NCBI RefSeq assembly: GCF_014138435.1
Contig: NZ_JACJIM010000002.1
Span: 558,001-622,000 of the forward strand
Direction of reading: 5' to 3'
Length of the DNA: 64,000 bases
Origin: Methylobacterium fujisawaense
GTDB lineage: Bacteria > Pseudomonadota > Alphaproteobacteria > Rhizobiales > Beijerinckiaceae
Each line of letters opens with the position of its first letter. Within the stretch, counting starts at the first letter, position 1. The notes below the pieces were generated by a model. It searched no databases. It saw only the letters and a list, made by a program, of their open reading frames with translations, and was not told the origin of the DNA. This document shows positions 29,217 to 37,028 of this stretch, one piece after another. The translations under genes were made by a program, and so were the position numbers.

Positions 29217-29229
29217 GCAACATTGTTGC
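29217..29229. promoter_or_regulatory. perfect inverted repeat GCAACA-T-TGTTGC (possible operator)
   Basis: This exact 6-1-6 inverted repeat sits in the low-GC island, about 115 bp before the heme-monooxygenase start and 258 bp from the XRE start. Dyads of this size are typical targets of dimeric HTH regulators; the XRE protein opposite is the obvious candidate, but this is inference. Confidence 0.45.
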
Positions 29230-29342
29230 GGAAATGTCGATGGCGATGATTGGGCAGCTTAAGTGGTGCGCCTTGTCGCCGCGCAGGTGTTCCCCTTAGG
29301 ACCGCCGATGCTTGTAGGATTGGTAGCGCGCAGGAGAGACGC

Positions 29343-29681
29343 ATGTTCATCGCGATGAATCGCTTCAAGGTCGTCAAGGACGCGACGGCCGACTTCGAGG
29401 CCGTCTGGCTCGGCCGCGACAGCCATCTCGGCGAGATGCCCGGCTTCGTGGAATTCCACCTCCTGCGCGGCCCCGAGCACGAAGACCACGTCCTGTACGC
29501 CTCGCACACGATCTGGCGGTCGCACGCGGATTTCGAAGCTTGGACCCGATCCGAGCAGTTCCGCAAGGCGCACGGTCGCGTGCCTTCGACCAAACCCCTG
29601 TATCTCGGTCATCCCCAGTTCGAGGGTTTCGAGACGATCCAGACCGTCGCCAGACCCGCCGACGCCGAGGCGACGTCTTAA
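29343..29681 (+). CDS. IsdG/HmuQ-like heme-degrading monooxygenase (ABM superfamily)
   Basis: The 112-residue protein is of the antibiotic-biosynthesis-monooxygenase fold. It carries Asn6 ('FIAMNRF'), Trp67 ('FEAWTRS') and His77 ('RKAHG'), the same spacing as the Asn/Trp/His triad of IsdG-type heme oxygenases. Also visible are 'MPGFVEFHLLRG' and 'VLYASHTIWRSHADFEAW'. It probably opens heme to release iron in the cytoplasm. A good AGGAGAG ribosome site (29332-29338) precedes the ATG. No heme transporter genes are adjacent, and I found no clear Irr or RirA box upstream, so an iron role remains inferred. Confidence 0.78.
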   Translation: MFIAMNRFKVVKDATADFEAVWLGRDSHLGEMPGFVEFHLLRGPEHEDHVLYASHTIWRSHADFEAWTRSEQFRKAHGRVPSTKPLYLGHPQFEGFETIQTVARPADAEATS

Positions 29682-30015
29682 AGCTCAACCGAGAGTCCTT
29701 GCCCGTTCCGCATGCGGGGCGGGCGCAGGGCCGGTTGAAACTTCGGACGAAGAAACGCGCTTGAATTGAAACGACGCGTTCGATGACGGCCGAACTCCAA
29801 CATTGGCGGCCGCCGCATGCGTCATGCCGGCGCTCAGCATTAATCATGTATTGCAACGGCTGGGCGCGCGCTCTAGGTCGCAGCCTCCCTCCGTGACAGC
29901 GAATGCGACCCTGCCGGGCCCGCGGCTTGCTCCGTCACCGTCACCAGGCGGCGCCGAAACCTTTCGTGTCTCAGACTGGTACAGAGTCCGACTAAGACGG
30001 GACGTTGCGGGTCAG
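29682..30015. other. 334-bp intergenic region before the glycosylphosphotransferase
   Basis: No separate gene is supported here. A hairpin at 29701-29724 follows the monooxygenase stop by 20 bp. The frame of the downstream gene stays open back to a possible ATG at 29803, so part of this gap could be coding if that start were used. The stretch near 29838-29853 is locally AT-rich and may hold a promoter. Confidence 0.4.
29701..29724 (+). terminator. hairpin downstream of the heme monooxygenase gene
   Basis: GCCCGTTCCGC and GCGGGGCGGGC pair over 11 positions (two G-U pairs) around a central CATG. No T tract follows, so it is at most a weak or factor-assisted terminator. Confidence 0.35.
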
Positions 30016-31521
30016 ATGTTTCACGATCGGCTTCCGGAGACGTTTCAGGCGCTGCCCACCTCGGCGGAGCGCCGACGCAACGTATGGTCGGCGCTGCTGC
30101 CCCGGCGCGGTCGTGCGCTGGCGCGGATCGCCCTGTCGACGACGCTCGCCGCGACCGATCTCGTGGCGATCGTGATGGTGGCCCTGGGCGTCGAGTTCGC
30201 CTACCACGCCCTCGCCCAGGACAGCGCATTCTGGGCGAGCAGCGTTCGCGGCCTGCGCCTGTCGGCGCTGCTGGGACTGGTGATCATCGCCGCGAACGTC
30301 CTGCGCGAGGAGTACAGCCTCGAGAACGTCATGGCGCAGAAGCCGGGCGTTCAACGGGTGGCCTCCCTCTGGCTGGTCGCCTGGGCCGCCGTGCTGGTCG
30401 TGAGCTTCATGACCAAGACGACCAACGATTATTCGCGCCTGATCTCATTCGGGACGTTCGCCGTGGGCCTTCCGGTCCTGATCGCGGCCCGGGCATCGGT
30501 GCGGCGCCTCGTGCGGGCGCGGCTCAGTGCCGGCTCGGCCACGGCCAGCCGGATCCACCTCGTCGGCTACGAGGAGGACATCGCGCGCTTCTACGCCGGC
30601 AAGGAAGCCGATCATCTCGGCTCGCGGATCATCGGGACCAGCTACCTTCGACGGGTCGATCCCGGCGCCGACGTGGCCACCCGATACGACCAGCTGCAGG
30701 AGGATCTCGACCTCGCGGTCTCGGTGGTGCGATTCCTCCGGCCGGACGACGTCTTCGTGCTCGTGCCGTGGGCCGACACCGCGGAGGTCGAGCGGTGCAT
30801 CGACGCGTTCCTGCGGGTGCCCTCGGCCCTGCATCTGCGCCCCGGCGCCGTCCTCGATCGCTTTCCCGATCTGCAGGTCGCCCGGGTCGGCGGAGTCTCG
30901 GGGATCAATATCGGTCGTCGGCCGCTCAATCTGGGCGAGGTGATGCTGAAGCGCCTCCTCGATCTGACCTTGGCGACCATCGCCCTGGTGTCGCTGTCCC
31001 CGCTGCTGGCGGCCATCGCCGTTGCGATCAAGCTCGACAGCCCCGGCCCGGTCTTCTTCCGGCAGAAGCGCTACGGTTTCAATCAGCAGCCGTTCGGCGT
31101 CTTCAAGTTCCGGTCGATGCGCACGGATGCGAATGCCGCCTTCCGGCAGGCGACCCGCAACGACAGTCGGATCACCCGGGTCGGCGCGATCCTGCGCCGG
31201 ACCAATCTCGACGAGCTGCCCCAGCTGATCAACGTCCTGCGCGGGGAGATGTCGCTGGTGGGTCCCCGCCCGCATGCGCTGGCCCACGACCGGAGCTTCG
31301 AGCGGCGGATCGCCCTGTATGCACGCCGCCACAACGTGAAGCCTGGGATCACGGGTTGGGCTCAGGTCAACGGCTACCGGGGGGAGACCCAGACCGACCT
31401 CGCCATGGAGCAGCGCGTCGCCTGCGATCTGCACTACATCGACAACTGGTCGATCTGGTTCGATATCCAGATCATGATCCAGACGGTCATTTCGCGCCGC
31501 GCATACCAGAACGCGTTCTAA
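30016..31521 (+). CDS. exopolysaccharide polyprenyl glycosylphosphotransferase (WcaJ/ExoY type)
   Basis: The 501-residue membrane enzyme transfers a hexose-1-phosphate from a UDP-sugar to undecaprenyl phosphate, the priming step of surface polysaccharide assembly. Four N-terminal transmembrane helices (about residues 35-165) are followed by a CoA-binding-like region and a fifth hydrophobic segment ('[22 protein letters not shown]'). The catalytic bacterial sugar transferase domain then has '[16 protein letters not shown]', '[10 protein letters not shown]', '[25 protein letters not shown]' and '[15 protein letters not shown]'. I chose ATG 30016; an ATG at 29803 is possible but adds a Pro/Arg-rich lead. 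No other polysaccharide genes are adjacent. Confidence 0.92.
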   Translation: MFHDRLPETFQALPTSAERRRNVWSALLPRRGRALARIALSTTLAATDLVAIVMVALGVEFAYHALAQDSAFWASSVRGLRLSALLGLVIIAANVLREEYSLENVMAQKPGVQRVASLWLVAWAAVLVVSFMTKTTNDYSRLISFGTFAVGLPVLIAARASVRRLVRARLSAGSATASRIHLVGYEEDIARFYAGKEADHLGSRIIGTSYLRRVDPGADVATRYDQLQEDLDLAVSVVRFLRPDDVFVLVPWADTAEVERCIDAFLRVPSALHLRPGAVLDRFPDLQVARVGGVSGINIGRRPLNLGEVMLKRLLDLTLATIALVSLSPLLAAIAVAIKLDSPGPVFFRQKRYGFNQQPFGVFKFRSMRTDANAAFRQATRNDSRITRVGAILRRTNLDELPQLINVLRGEMSLVGPRPHALAHDRSFERRIALYARRHNVKPGITGWAQVNGYRGETQTDLAMEQRVACDLHYIDNWSIWFDIQIMIQTVISRRAYQNAF

Positions 31522-31633
31522 GGCGCGGGCGCGAGGCGGTCGGGAGGCGCCATGCCCGCAGGCGTGGCACGCTCGTGGATTGCTCCCCGCCGTCAGCGCG
31601 GACGGGCTGGACCAGGCAACTCGGTCTCGCGGC

Positions 31634-32119
31634 TCAGGGTGCCAGCTTCCGCTGACGACAGGTGCCGCAATCGCCCTCGACCTCCAGGATGCTGTGGGTC
31701 GGCGTGAATCCGGCCCGCTCCAGAGTGCGCCCGAGGCTGCCCTCGACCTCCTCCGACGAGGCCTCGTCGACGCCGCCGCAGGTCCGGCAGATCAAAAAAA
31801 TCACCCCCTCCCCGGGCGCGTGGCCGTGCGCGCAGGGGATGAAGGCGTTGCGGCTCGCGATCCGATGGACCAGCCCCTGATCCATCAGGAAATCGAGGGC
31901 GCGGTAGACCGAGACCGGGGCCACACGCTTGCCCGGCGCGCTCAGCCGCTCGGCGATGTCGTAGGCGCCCTGAGCCTTCCCGGCCTCGGCCACGGCCTCC
32001 AGCACCTCGCGGCGCAGGGGCGTGAACTGCAGACCGCGCTCGCGACAGAGGGCCTCGGCCCGCGCGAGAATGTCACCGGTGCCGGCGTGGCACGCGTCGT
32101 GACCCTCGTGACGGTGCAT
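31634..32119 (-). CDS. zur: zinc uptake regulator Zur (Fur family)
   Basis: Zur is the Zn(II)-sensing repressor of zinc import. The 161-residue protein has the Fur winged helix ('LQFTPLRREVLEAVAEAG', 'VSVYRALDFLMDQGLVHRI') and the metal-binding C-terminal part with two C-x2-C pairs, 'CRTCGG' near 110 and 'CGTCRQ' near 151. The N-terminal 'MHRHEGHDACH' is His-rich. An ATG five codons upstream (32134) is an alternative start. The gene is divergent from the znuC-znuB block with a Zur-box-like site between, so autoregulation and zinc control of the transporter are likely. Confidence 0.92.
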   Translation of the reverse strand: MHRHEGHDACHAGTGDILARAEALCRERGLQFTPLRREVLEAVAEAGKAQGAYDIAERLSAPGKRVAPVSVYRALDFLMDQGLVHRIASRNAFIPCAHGHAPGEGVIFLICRTCGGVDEASSEEVEGSLGRTLERAGFTPTHSILEVEGDCGTCRQRKLAP

Positions 32120-32159
32120 GATTGCTCCAAACATGATCCGCAGGTTGTCCCGCGGGTTT

Positions 32160-32174
32160 GTTACAGTGTATCAC
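32160..32174. promoter_or_regulatory. putative Zur box
   Basis: GTTACAGTGTATCAC is an imperfect 15-bp palindrome that differs at two positions from the pattern GTTATA-N3-TATAAC typical of alphaproteobacterial Zur operators. It lies in the divergent region between zur and the zinc transporter genes, about 40 bp from the zur start. Confidence 0.6.
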
Positions 32175-32204
32175 CGCGGCCCAGGACCGCACCAGTAGCT
32201 CTGC

Positions 32205-32378
32205 GTGGTGCCCGCGCCGGTGTCAGTGCGCGACGAGGATTCCTTGCCGACTATTCCCAGCCCGAGACGCGCGGCCCGACGATCGCTGTTCCAGAGCGGG
32301 ATCGGCCTGCGGCTGGCGCTCGCCGCGACGCTCGCGGCGCTGGTCTGGCTGACCATCGCCTGGGCGCTTTCGGCATGA
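32205..32378 (+). CDS. small single-pass membrane protein upstream of znuC
   Basis: A short open frame of up to 57 codons ends in ATGA with the znuC start. It begins after an in-frame TAG at 32196, and GTG codons at 32205, 32208, 32220 or 32226 could initiate it. The predicted peptide has an Arg-rich N-terminal half ('PSPRRAARRS') and a C-terminal transmembrane helix ('LRLALAATLAALVWLTIAWAL'), a type II inner-membrane orientation. The tight overlap with znuC and its place just after the Zur box suggest it is translated and zinc-regulated. I recognise no family. Confidence 0.45.
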   Translation: MVPAPVSVRDEDSLPTIPSPRRAARRSLFQSGIGLRLALAATLAALVWLTIAWALSA

Positions 32379-33175
32379 GCGGCCGAAATCCGGATCCGAT
32401 CCGCCTCGTCGGCCTCACCCTCGGTTACGACCGGCATCCAGCGGTCCACCACCTCGACGGGACCGTGCGAGCGGGCGACCTGCTCGCGCTGGTCGGACCG
32501 AACGGCGCCGGCAAGTCGACGCTGCTGAAGGGCATGGCCGGAGAGATTCGCTGCCTCGACGGCCGCATCGAACGTGCGGGCGCCCTGGCCTACATGCCGC
32601 AGGCGGACGAGATCGACCGGAGCTTTCCGCTCACCGTCATGGATCTCGCCGGGATGGGTCTCTGGCGGCAGGCGGGGGCGTGGCGCAGCCTCGTCCGGCG
32701 GCGGCCGGCCATCGAGGCCGCGCTGGCGGCGGTCGGCCTCGAGGGCTTCGCGGCGCGGCCGATCGGCACCCTGTCGGGTGGTCAGTTCCGGCGCGCGCTG
32801 TTCGCCCGGCTGATCCTGCAGGATTGCCCCGTCGTGCTCCTCGACGAGCCGTTCACCGGGATCGATGCGCGGACGGTCGACGATCTGCTGGTGCTGATTG
32901 CGACCTGGCACAAGGAGGGGCGGACCGTGATCGCCGCCCTGCACGACCTCGCGCAGGTCCGCGCGCATTTCCCGACGACGCTGCTGCTCGCCCGGGAGCC
33001 CGTGGCCTGGGGGCCGACCGCGCGGGTCCTGACCGCCGAGAATCTGGCCCGCGCCCGCAACCTGTCCGAGGCCTGGGACGAGGGCGCGGCGATCTGCGAA
33101 GGACCGCGGAAGCCCGCGGAGCCGGCGCACGATCACGGCCGGGCTGCGCATCACCATCACGAGGACGCCGCGTGA
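32375..33175 (+). CDS. znuC: zinc/manganese ABC transporter ATP-binding protein
   Basis: The 266-residue ATPase has Walker A 'GPNGAGKST' near residue 41, Q-loop 'YMPQADEID' near 73, signature 'LSGGQFRRALFARL' near 135, Walker B 'VVLLDEPFTGID' near 158 and the H-loop 'LHDLAQV' near 190. The C-terminal tail 'AHDHGRAAHHHHEDAA' is His-rich, typical of zinc-linked proteins. It energises the ZnuB permease. It overlaps znuB by GTGA. Zinc specificity is inferred from the adjacent zur and the His tail. Confidence 0.9.
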   Translation: MSGRNPDPIRLVGLTLGYDRHPAVHHLDGTVRAGDLLALVGPNGAGKSTLLKGMAGEIRCLDGRIERAGALAYMPQADEIDRSFPLTVMDLAGMGLWRQAGAWRSLVRRRPAIEAALAAVGLEGFAARPIGTLSGGQFRRALFARLILQDCPVVLLDEPFTGIDARTVDDLLVLIATWHKEGRTVIAALHDLAQVRAHFPTTLLLAREPVAWGPTARVLTAENLARARNLSEAWDEGAAICEGPRKPAEPAHDHGRAAHHHHEDAA

Positions 33176-34047
33176 CCGATCCGTTCGGGTCTCTGTTTGC
33201 GCCGTTCGTCGAATTCGGCTTCATGCGCCGGGCGCTGGCGGGTTGCCTCGCCCTGTCGGTGTCGGCACCGCCCATCGGCGTCTTCCTGACGCTGCGCCGC
33301 ATGAGCCTCATGAGCGACGCGATGAGCCACGCGATCCTGCCGGGGGCTGCGGTCGGCTTCCTGGTCGCCGGCCTGTCCCTGCCGGCGATGACGCTGGGCG
33401 GCCTCGTCGCCGGCCTCGCGGTGGCCCTGCTCGCGGGCGCCGTCACCCGGGCGACCACGATCCGGGAGGACGCCAACCTCGCGGCCTTCTACCTCATCTC
33501 GCTCGCCGCCGGCGTGCTGCTGGTCTCCCTGCGCGGATCGCAGATCGACCTCATGCACTTCCTGTTCGGCTCGGTCCTGGCCCTGGACGATTCCGCCCTC
33601 TGGCTGCTCGGCGGCATCAGCACGCTGACCCTGCTGGCGCTCGCCGTGATCTACCGGCCGCTCGTGATGGAATGCGTCGACCCGCTGTTCCTGCGGAGTG
33701 TCAGCCGCAGCGGCGGTCCCGTGCACCTCGCGTTCCTGGCGCTCGTGGTGGTCAACCTCGTCGGCGGGTTCCAGGCCCTCGGGACCCTGCTGGCGGTCGG
33801 CCTGATGCTGCTGCCCGCAGTGGCGGCCCGGTTCTGGGCCCGCGACCTGGCCGGACTGATCCCGGTCTCGATGCTGATCGCCGCCCTCGCGAGCGTCTCG
33901 GGGCTCAGCCTGTCGTACCAGTACGACCTGCCGAGCGGCCCGGCCATCGTTCTGGCGGCGGGGGCCCTCTATGTCGCCTCGATGATGGTGGGGCCGCGCG
34001 GCGGCCTGCTGCGCCGCCTCGTGCGGCCGCGTCACCTCGAAGCCTGA
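33172..34047 (+). CDS. znuB: zinc/manganese ABC transporter permease
   Basis: The 291-residue inner-membrane protein is of the ABC-3 family with about eight or nine transmembrane helices. Family blocks include 'MRRALAGCLALSVSAPPIGVFLTLRRMSLMSDAMSHAILPGAAVGF' (read in parts across residues 18-62) and 'GGFQALGTLLAVGLMLLPAVAA'. It starts at GTG in a GTGA overlap with znuC. The periplasmic binding protein ZnuA is not encoded nearby; its gene must lie elsewhere. Convergent with the epimerase gene, whose stop is immediately adjacent. Confidence 0.9.
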   Translation: MTDPFGSLFAPFVEFGFMRRALAGCLALSVSAPPIGVFLTLRRMSLMSDAMSHAILPGAAVGFLVAGLSLPAMTLGGLVAGLAVALLAGAVTRATTIREDANLAAFYLISLAAGVLLVSLRGSQIDLMHFLFGSVLALDDSALWLLGGISTLTLLALAVIYRPLVMECVDPLFLRSVSRSGGPVHLAFLALVVVNLVGGFQALGTLLAVGLMLLPAVAARFWARDLAGLIPVSMLIAALASVSGLSLSYQYDLPSGPAIVLAAGALYVASMMVGPRGGLLRRLVRPRHLEA

Positions 34048-34911
34048 TCAGGGCTGGTCCTTCAGGGCCGCGAGACCTTCGCGGTAGGTCGGATAAGCGA
34101 GGGCCACGCCGAGCTCCTCGCGGATCAGCCGGTTCCGCACGCGCTTGTTCTCGCCGTAGAAGCTGCGCGCCATCGGCGACAGGTCGGCGGTCTCGAAATC
34201 GATCTCGGGCGGCAGCGGCAGGCCGGTGAGGGAGGCGGCGTGCTCGGTCACCGTCTGGGGCGCGGTCGGCTCGTCGTCCGTGACGTTGTAGATCGCCCCC
34301 GGCCGCGGGCGGTCGATGGAGGCCAGCAGCGTCGTGGCGATGTCATCGACATGGATGCGGTTGAAGACCTGCCCGGCCTTCACGATGCGCTGCGAACGAC
34401 CCTCGCGCAGTTTCACGATCGGGTTGCGCCCGGGTCCGTAGATGCCCGAGAGCCGGAAGATCTGCACGGCCTTCCCGGTCTCGGCGCCGAGCGCGAGCCA
34501 CGCCGCCTCGGCCTCGAGGCGCACCTTCGACCGGGCGCTGCGTGGCGCCGCAGGTGTCGCCTCGTCGATCCACGCGCCGCCCTGGTCTCCGTAGACGCCG
34601 ATCGTCGAGAGATAGCCGATCCAGCCGATCCGGCTCGCCGCGATGGCGTCCCCGTAGCGGGCGAGAACCGGGTCGCCGGCCTCGCCGGGGGGGGCCGAGG
34701 CGAGCAGCACGTCCGTGTCGGCGAGATCCGCGGCGATCCGGGGATCGTCGGCCTCCGGCCCGAAGGCGCGCATGGCGAACCCGGTCTCCGCCGCGACGCG
34801 GTCGGCGGCCGCGGGATCCGTGACGCTGGCGCGGACGGTCCCGAAACGCGCTCGCGCCCGTTCGGCGAAACGGCGGCCGGTGAAACCGAGCCCGAAGACG
34901 AAGAGATTCAT
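34048..34911 (-). CDS. NAD(P)-dependent epimerase/dehydratase-like protein (SDR)
   Basis: The 287-residue extended short-chain dehydrogenase starts with a Rossmann motif 'LFVFGLGFTGRRFAERA' and has 'YLSTIGVYGDQGG' near 105 and 'FRLSGIYGPGRNP' near 155. The usual catalytic YxxxK is not obvious: the corresponding region reads 'RSKVRLEAEAAW', with Lys/Arg but no Tyr. Such YeeZ-type proteins are poorly characterised. I chose the MNLFVFGLGF start, which overlaps the queG stop by 4 bp. It is the last gene of a GST-queG-epimerase operon. Confidence 0.8.
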   Translation of the reverse strand: MNLFVFGLGFTGRRFAERARARFGTVRASVTDPAAADRVAAETGFAMRAFGPEADDPRIAADLADTDVLLASAPPGEAGDPVLARYGDAIAASRIGWIGYLSTIGVYGDQGGAWIDEATPAAPRSARSKVRLEAEAAWLALGAETGKAVQIFRLSGIYGPGRNPIVKLREGRSQRIVKAGQVFNRIHVDDIATTLLASIDRPRPGAIYNVTDDEPTAPQTVTEHAASLTGLPLPPEIDFETADLSPMARSFYGENKRVRNRLIREELGVALAYPTYREGLAALKDQP

Positions 34912-36086
34912 GGGGCGGATGTCTCGCCCACGGGCGATTCCGTCAAGGCGGCGGCGGCCGTCCACTCGTCGCGGACATGGGCGTCGGTCTCGCGGTCGCC
35001 ATGAAGGCGGCCGAGCGCGTGCAGGGCATCCGGCGCGAGCAGCCGGCCGCAGGCCCAGACCGCCATGCCGCGCACCAGGGGAGACGCGTCATCGAGGGCC
35101 GCGACGGCCGCGCCCGCCAGATCGGGATCGCCGGAATTGCCGATCGCGATCATGACGTTGCGCAGGAAGCGGTCGCGCCCCGTGCGCTTCACCGGCGTGC
35201 CGGCGAAGAACGACCGGAACGCCGCATCGTCGAGACCGGCGAGATCCGCCAGCGCCGGGGCCGCCAGATCCGCGCGCGCGGCGAGCCGGTTCTCCGCCGC
35301 CGTACGGGCGAACTTGTTCCAGGGACAGACGGCGAGGCAGTCGTCGCAACCGAAGACCCGGTTTCCGATCGCCGGCCGGAACGCGGCAGGGATCGGACCG
35401 GCATGCTCGATCGTGAGATACGAGATGCACCGGCGGGCATCGAGCCTGTAGGGGGCCGGAAAGGCGTCGGTCGGGCAGATGTCCAGGCAGGCGCGGCAGG
35501 AGCCGCAATGGTCGCGCTCCGGCGGGTCGGGCTCGAATTCCGCGCTCGTGTAGATCGCCCCGAGGAGCAGCCAGTTGCCGTGCCCGCGGGAGATCAGCAC
35601 CGTGTGCTTGCCCTGCCAGCCGAGGCCGGCCGCCTCGGCGAGGGTCTTTTCCATGACGGGGGCGGTGTCGCAGAAAACCTTCACCCGCACGTCGCCCTTG
35701 GCGGAGAGATACCCCCCCAATTCTTTCAGACGACCCTTCAAAACCTCGTGATAATCCCGCCGCTGTGCATAAGCGGCGATGGCCCCGCGATCCGGCCGGG
35801 CCACGAGGTCCAGGGGATCGTGCTCGGGCCGGTAGCTCATCGCGAGCACCAGGATGCTGCGCAGGCCGGGCCACAAGTCCACCGGGCTCGCCCGTTGGTC
35901 GGCCCGCTCCGCCATCCACTCCATGGTGCCGTGCGCGCCCTCGGCGAGCCAGGTCGACAGGCGGCCCGGAAGGTCCGGGAGCCTGTCGGGACGGGTGACG
36001 CGCAGGCCGCAGAAGCCGAGCGTCCGGGCCCGGGTCTCGACGAGGCGGCGGAGATCGGCGCCGAAATAGGTTCGTCGGGCGGTCAG
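34908..36086 (-). CDS. queG: epoxyqueuosine reductase QueG (apparent CTG start)
   Basis: QueG uses cobalamin and two [4Fe-4S] clusters to reduce epoxyqueuosine to queuosine in tRNA, the last step of the pathway. The cluster motifs are 'CGSCRACLDICP' (near 190) and 'CDDCLAVCPW' (near 240), with a HEAT-like C terminus. The normal N terminus (about 'TARRTYFGADLRRLVETRARTLGF') is preceded in frame by CTG at 36084-36086, exactly overlapping the GST stop as CTGA. No ATG, GTG or TTG is in frame until far inside the GST gene or deep inside queG. I therefore take CTG as the start, giving 392 residues. Confidence 0.92.
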   Translation of the reverse strand: MTARRTYFGADLRRLVETRARTLGFCGLRVTRPDRLPDLPGRLSTWLAEGAHGTMEWMAERADQRASPVDLWPGLRSILVLAMSYRPEHDPLDLVARPDRGAIAAYAQRRDYHEVLKGRLKELGGYLSAKGDVRVKVFCDTAPVMEKTLAEAAGLGWQGKHTVLISRGHGNWLLLGAIYTSAEFEPDPPERDHCGSCRACLDICPTDAFPAPYRLDARRCISYLTIEHAGPIPAAFRPAIGNRVFGCDDCLAVCPWNKFARTAAENRLAARADLAAPALADLAGLDDAAFRSFFAGTPVKRTGRDRFLRNVMIAIGNSGDPDLAGAAVAALDDASPLVRGMAVWACGRLLAPDALHALGRLHGDRETDAHVRDEWTAAAALTESPVGETSAP

Positions 36087-36775
36087 AAATCCAGATCCGC
36101 GTAATGGGCGGCCGGTGCCATGCCGGGCACGCGGTCGGCGAGCAAAGCGCGGAACGAGGGCCGCGACTTGACCCGCGCGTACCAGTTCCGGGCCATCTCG
36201 TCCTCGTCCCAGGGCACGTCGCCCAGGTAGTCGACGCAAGACAGATGGGCGGCCGCCGCCAGATCGGCATAGGTCAGGTTGTCGCCGGCGATCCATCGCC
36301 GCCTGGCGATCAGGTAGCCGATGTACTTGAGGTGGTAGCGCACGTTGGAGCGCGCGGCGCGGATCGCGTTCATGTCGGGCGGGCCGCCGCCCTCATGGGC
36401 CGACATGAAGCGCTTCGAGATCTTCTCGTTCACGAGGTAGGCCGTCACCTCGGACTCGAACTTGACCAGGAACCAGTCGAGCAGGCGCCGGACTTCGACG
36501 CGCTCGACGGTGTCCTCCGGCAGCATGCGCCGCCCCGAGAGCCCGAGGCCGCGGGTCTCGTCGAGATACTCGGCGATGACGCCGGCGCCGGGGACGACGA
36601 GCCCGTTCTGCTCCAGCAGCACGGGTGTGACGCCCGCCGGATTGATCAGCAGGAAGTCGTCGCGCCGTTCCCAGGGCCGTTCCTCGAACAGCGTCGGCTC
36701 CATGCCCATCTCGGCGAGTACGAGACGGATGAACCGGGAATTCGCGCAGAAGGGGAAGTGGTAGAGGGTTGCCAT
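36083..36775 (-). CDS. glutathione S-transferase family protein
   Basis: The 230-residue cytosolic GST has the thioredoxin-fold N-terminal domain ('LYHFPFCANSRFIRLVLAEMG', 'LLINPAGVTPVLLEQNG', 'AGVIAEYLDE') and an all-helical C-terminal domain with 'IAGDNLTYADLAAAAHLSCVDYLG', the usual N-capping and hydrophobic staple. The Ser/Cys at residues about 9-12 is the likely glutathione-activating position. The substrate is unknown. It starts at the MATLYHFP methionine, ends in the CTGA junction with queG, and is divergent from uppP across 253 bp. Confidence 0.88.
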   Translation of the reverse strand: MATLYHFPFCANSRFIRLVLAEMGMEPTLFEERPWERRDDFLLINPAGVTPVLLEQNGLVVPGAGVIAEYLDETRGLGLSGRRMLPEDTVERVEVRRLLDWFLVKFESEVTAYLVNEKISKRFMSAHEGGGPPDMNAIRAARSNVRYHLKYIGYLIARRRWIAGDNLTYADLAAAAHLSCVDYLGDVPWDEDEMARNWYARVKSRPSFRALLADRVPGMAPAAHYADLDF

Positions 36776-37028
36776 CGAGGCCGTGGAGGACGTTCGGTCT
36801 GCCAACGCGGCCTGTCCCGCGCTCGTCGAGGGCCCTGATGCGCAGGTGTTCGGCGCGCAGGACTTCGGACCGAGCGTTATTGCCCGACCGTTTCCGAGCC
36901 CTTAACACGCCCGGCCCGGCCCGGTAACCGCTCGTCAACCCTAATGGGCGAAGCCTCGGGCTCAACCATTTCGCGTGGCAGGCGGCGGCTCGACGGGGGC
37001 CGCAGCGCCCACGGCACAAGGCGTCACG

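Larger units (their letters stand above)
28960..29342. other. 383-bp divergent intergenic region with low-GC island
   Basis: This gap lies between the XRE regulator and the heme-monooxygenase-like gene. I see no convincing gene in it. The segment from about 29150 to 29240 is far richer in A and T than anything nearby. It contains a 16-bp imperfect dyad, a 13-bp perfect inverted repeat and -35-like TTGACA/TTGACT hexamers on the minus strand (near 29162-29183), consistent with a regulated divergent promoter. Confidence 0.5.
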
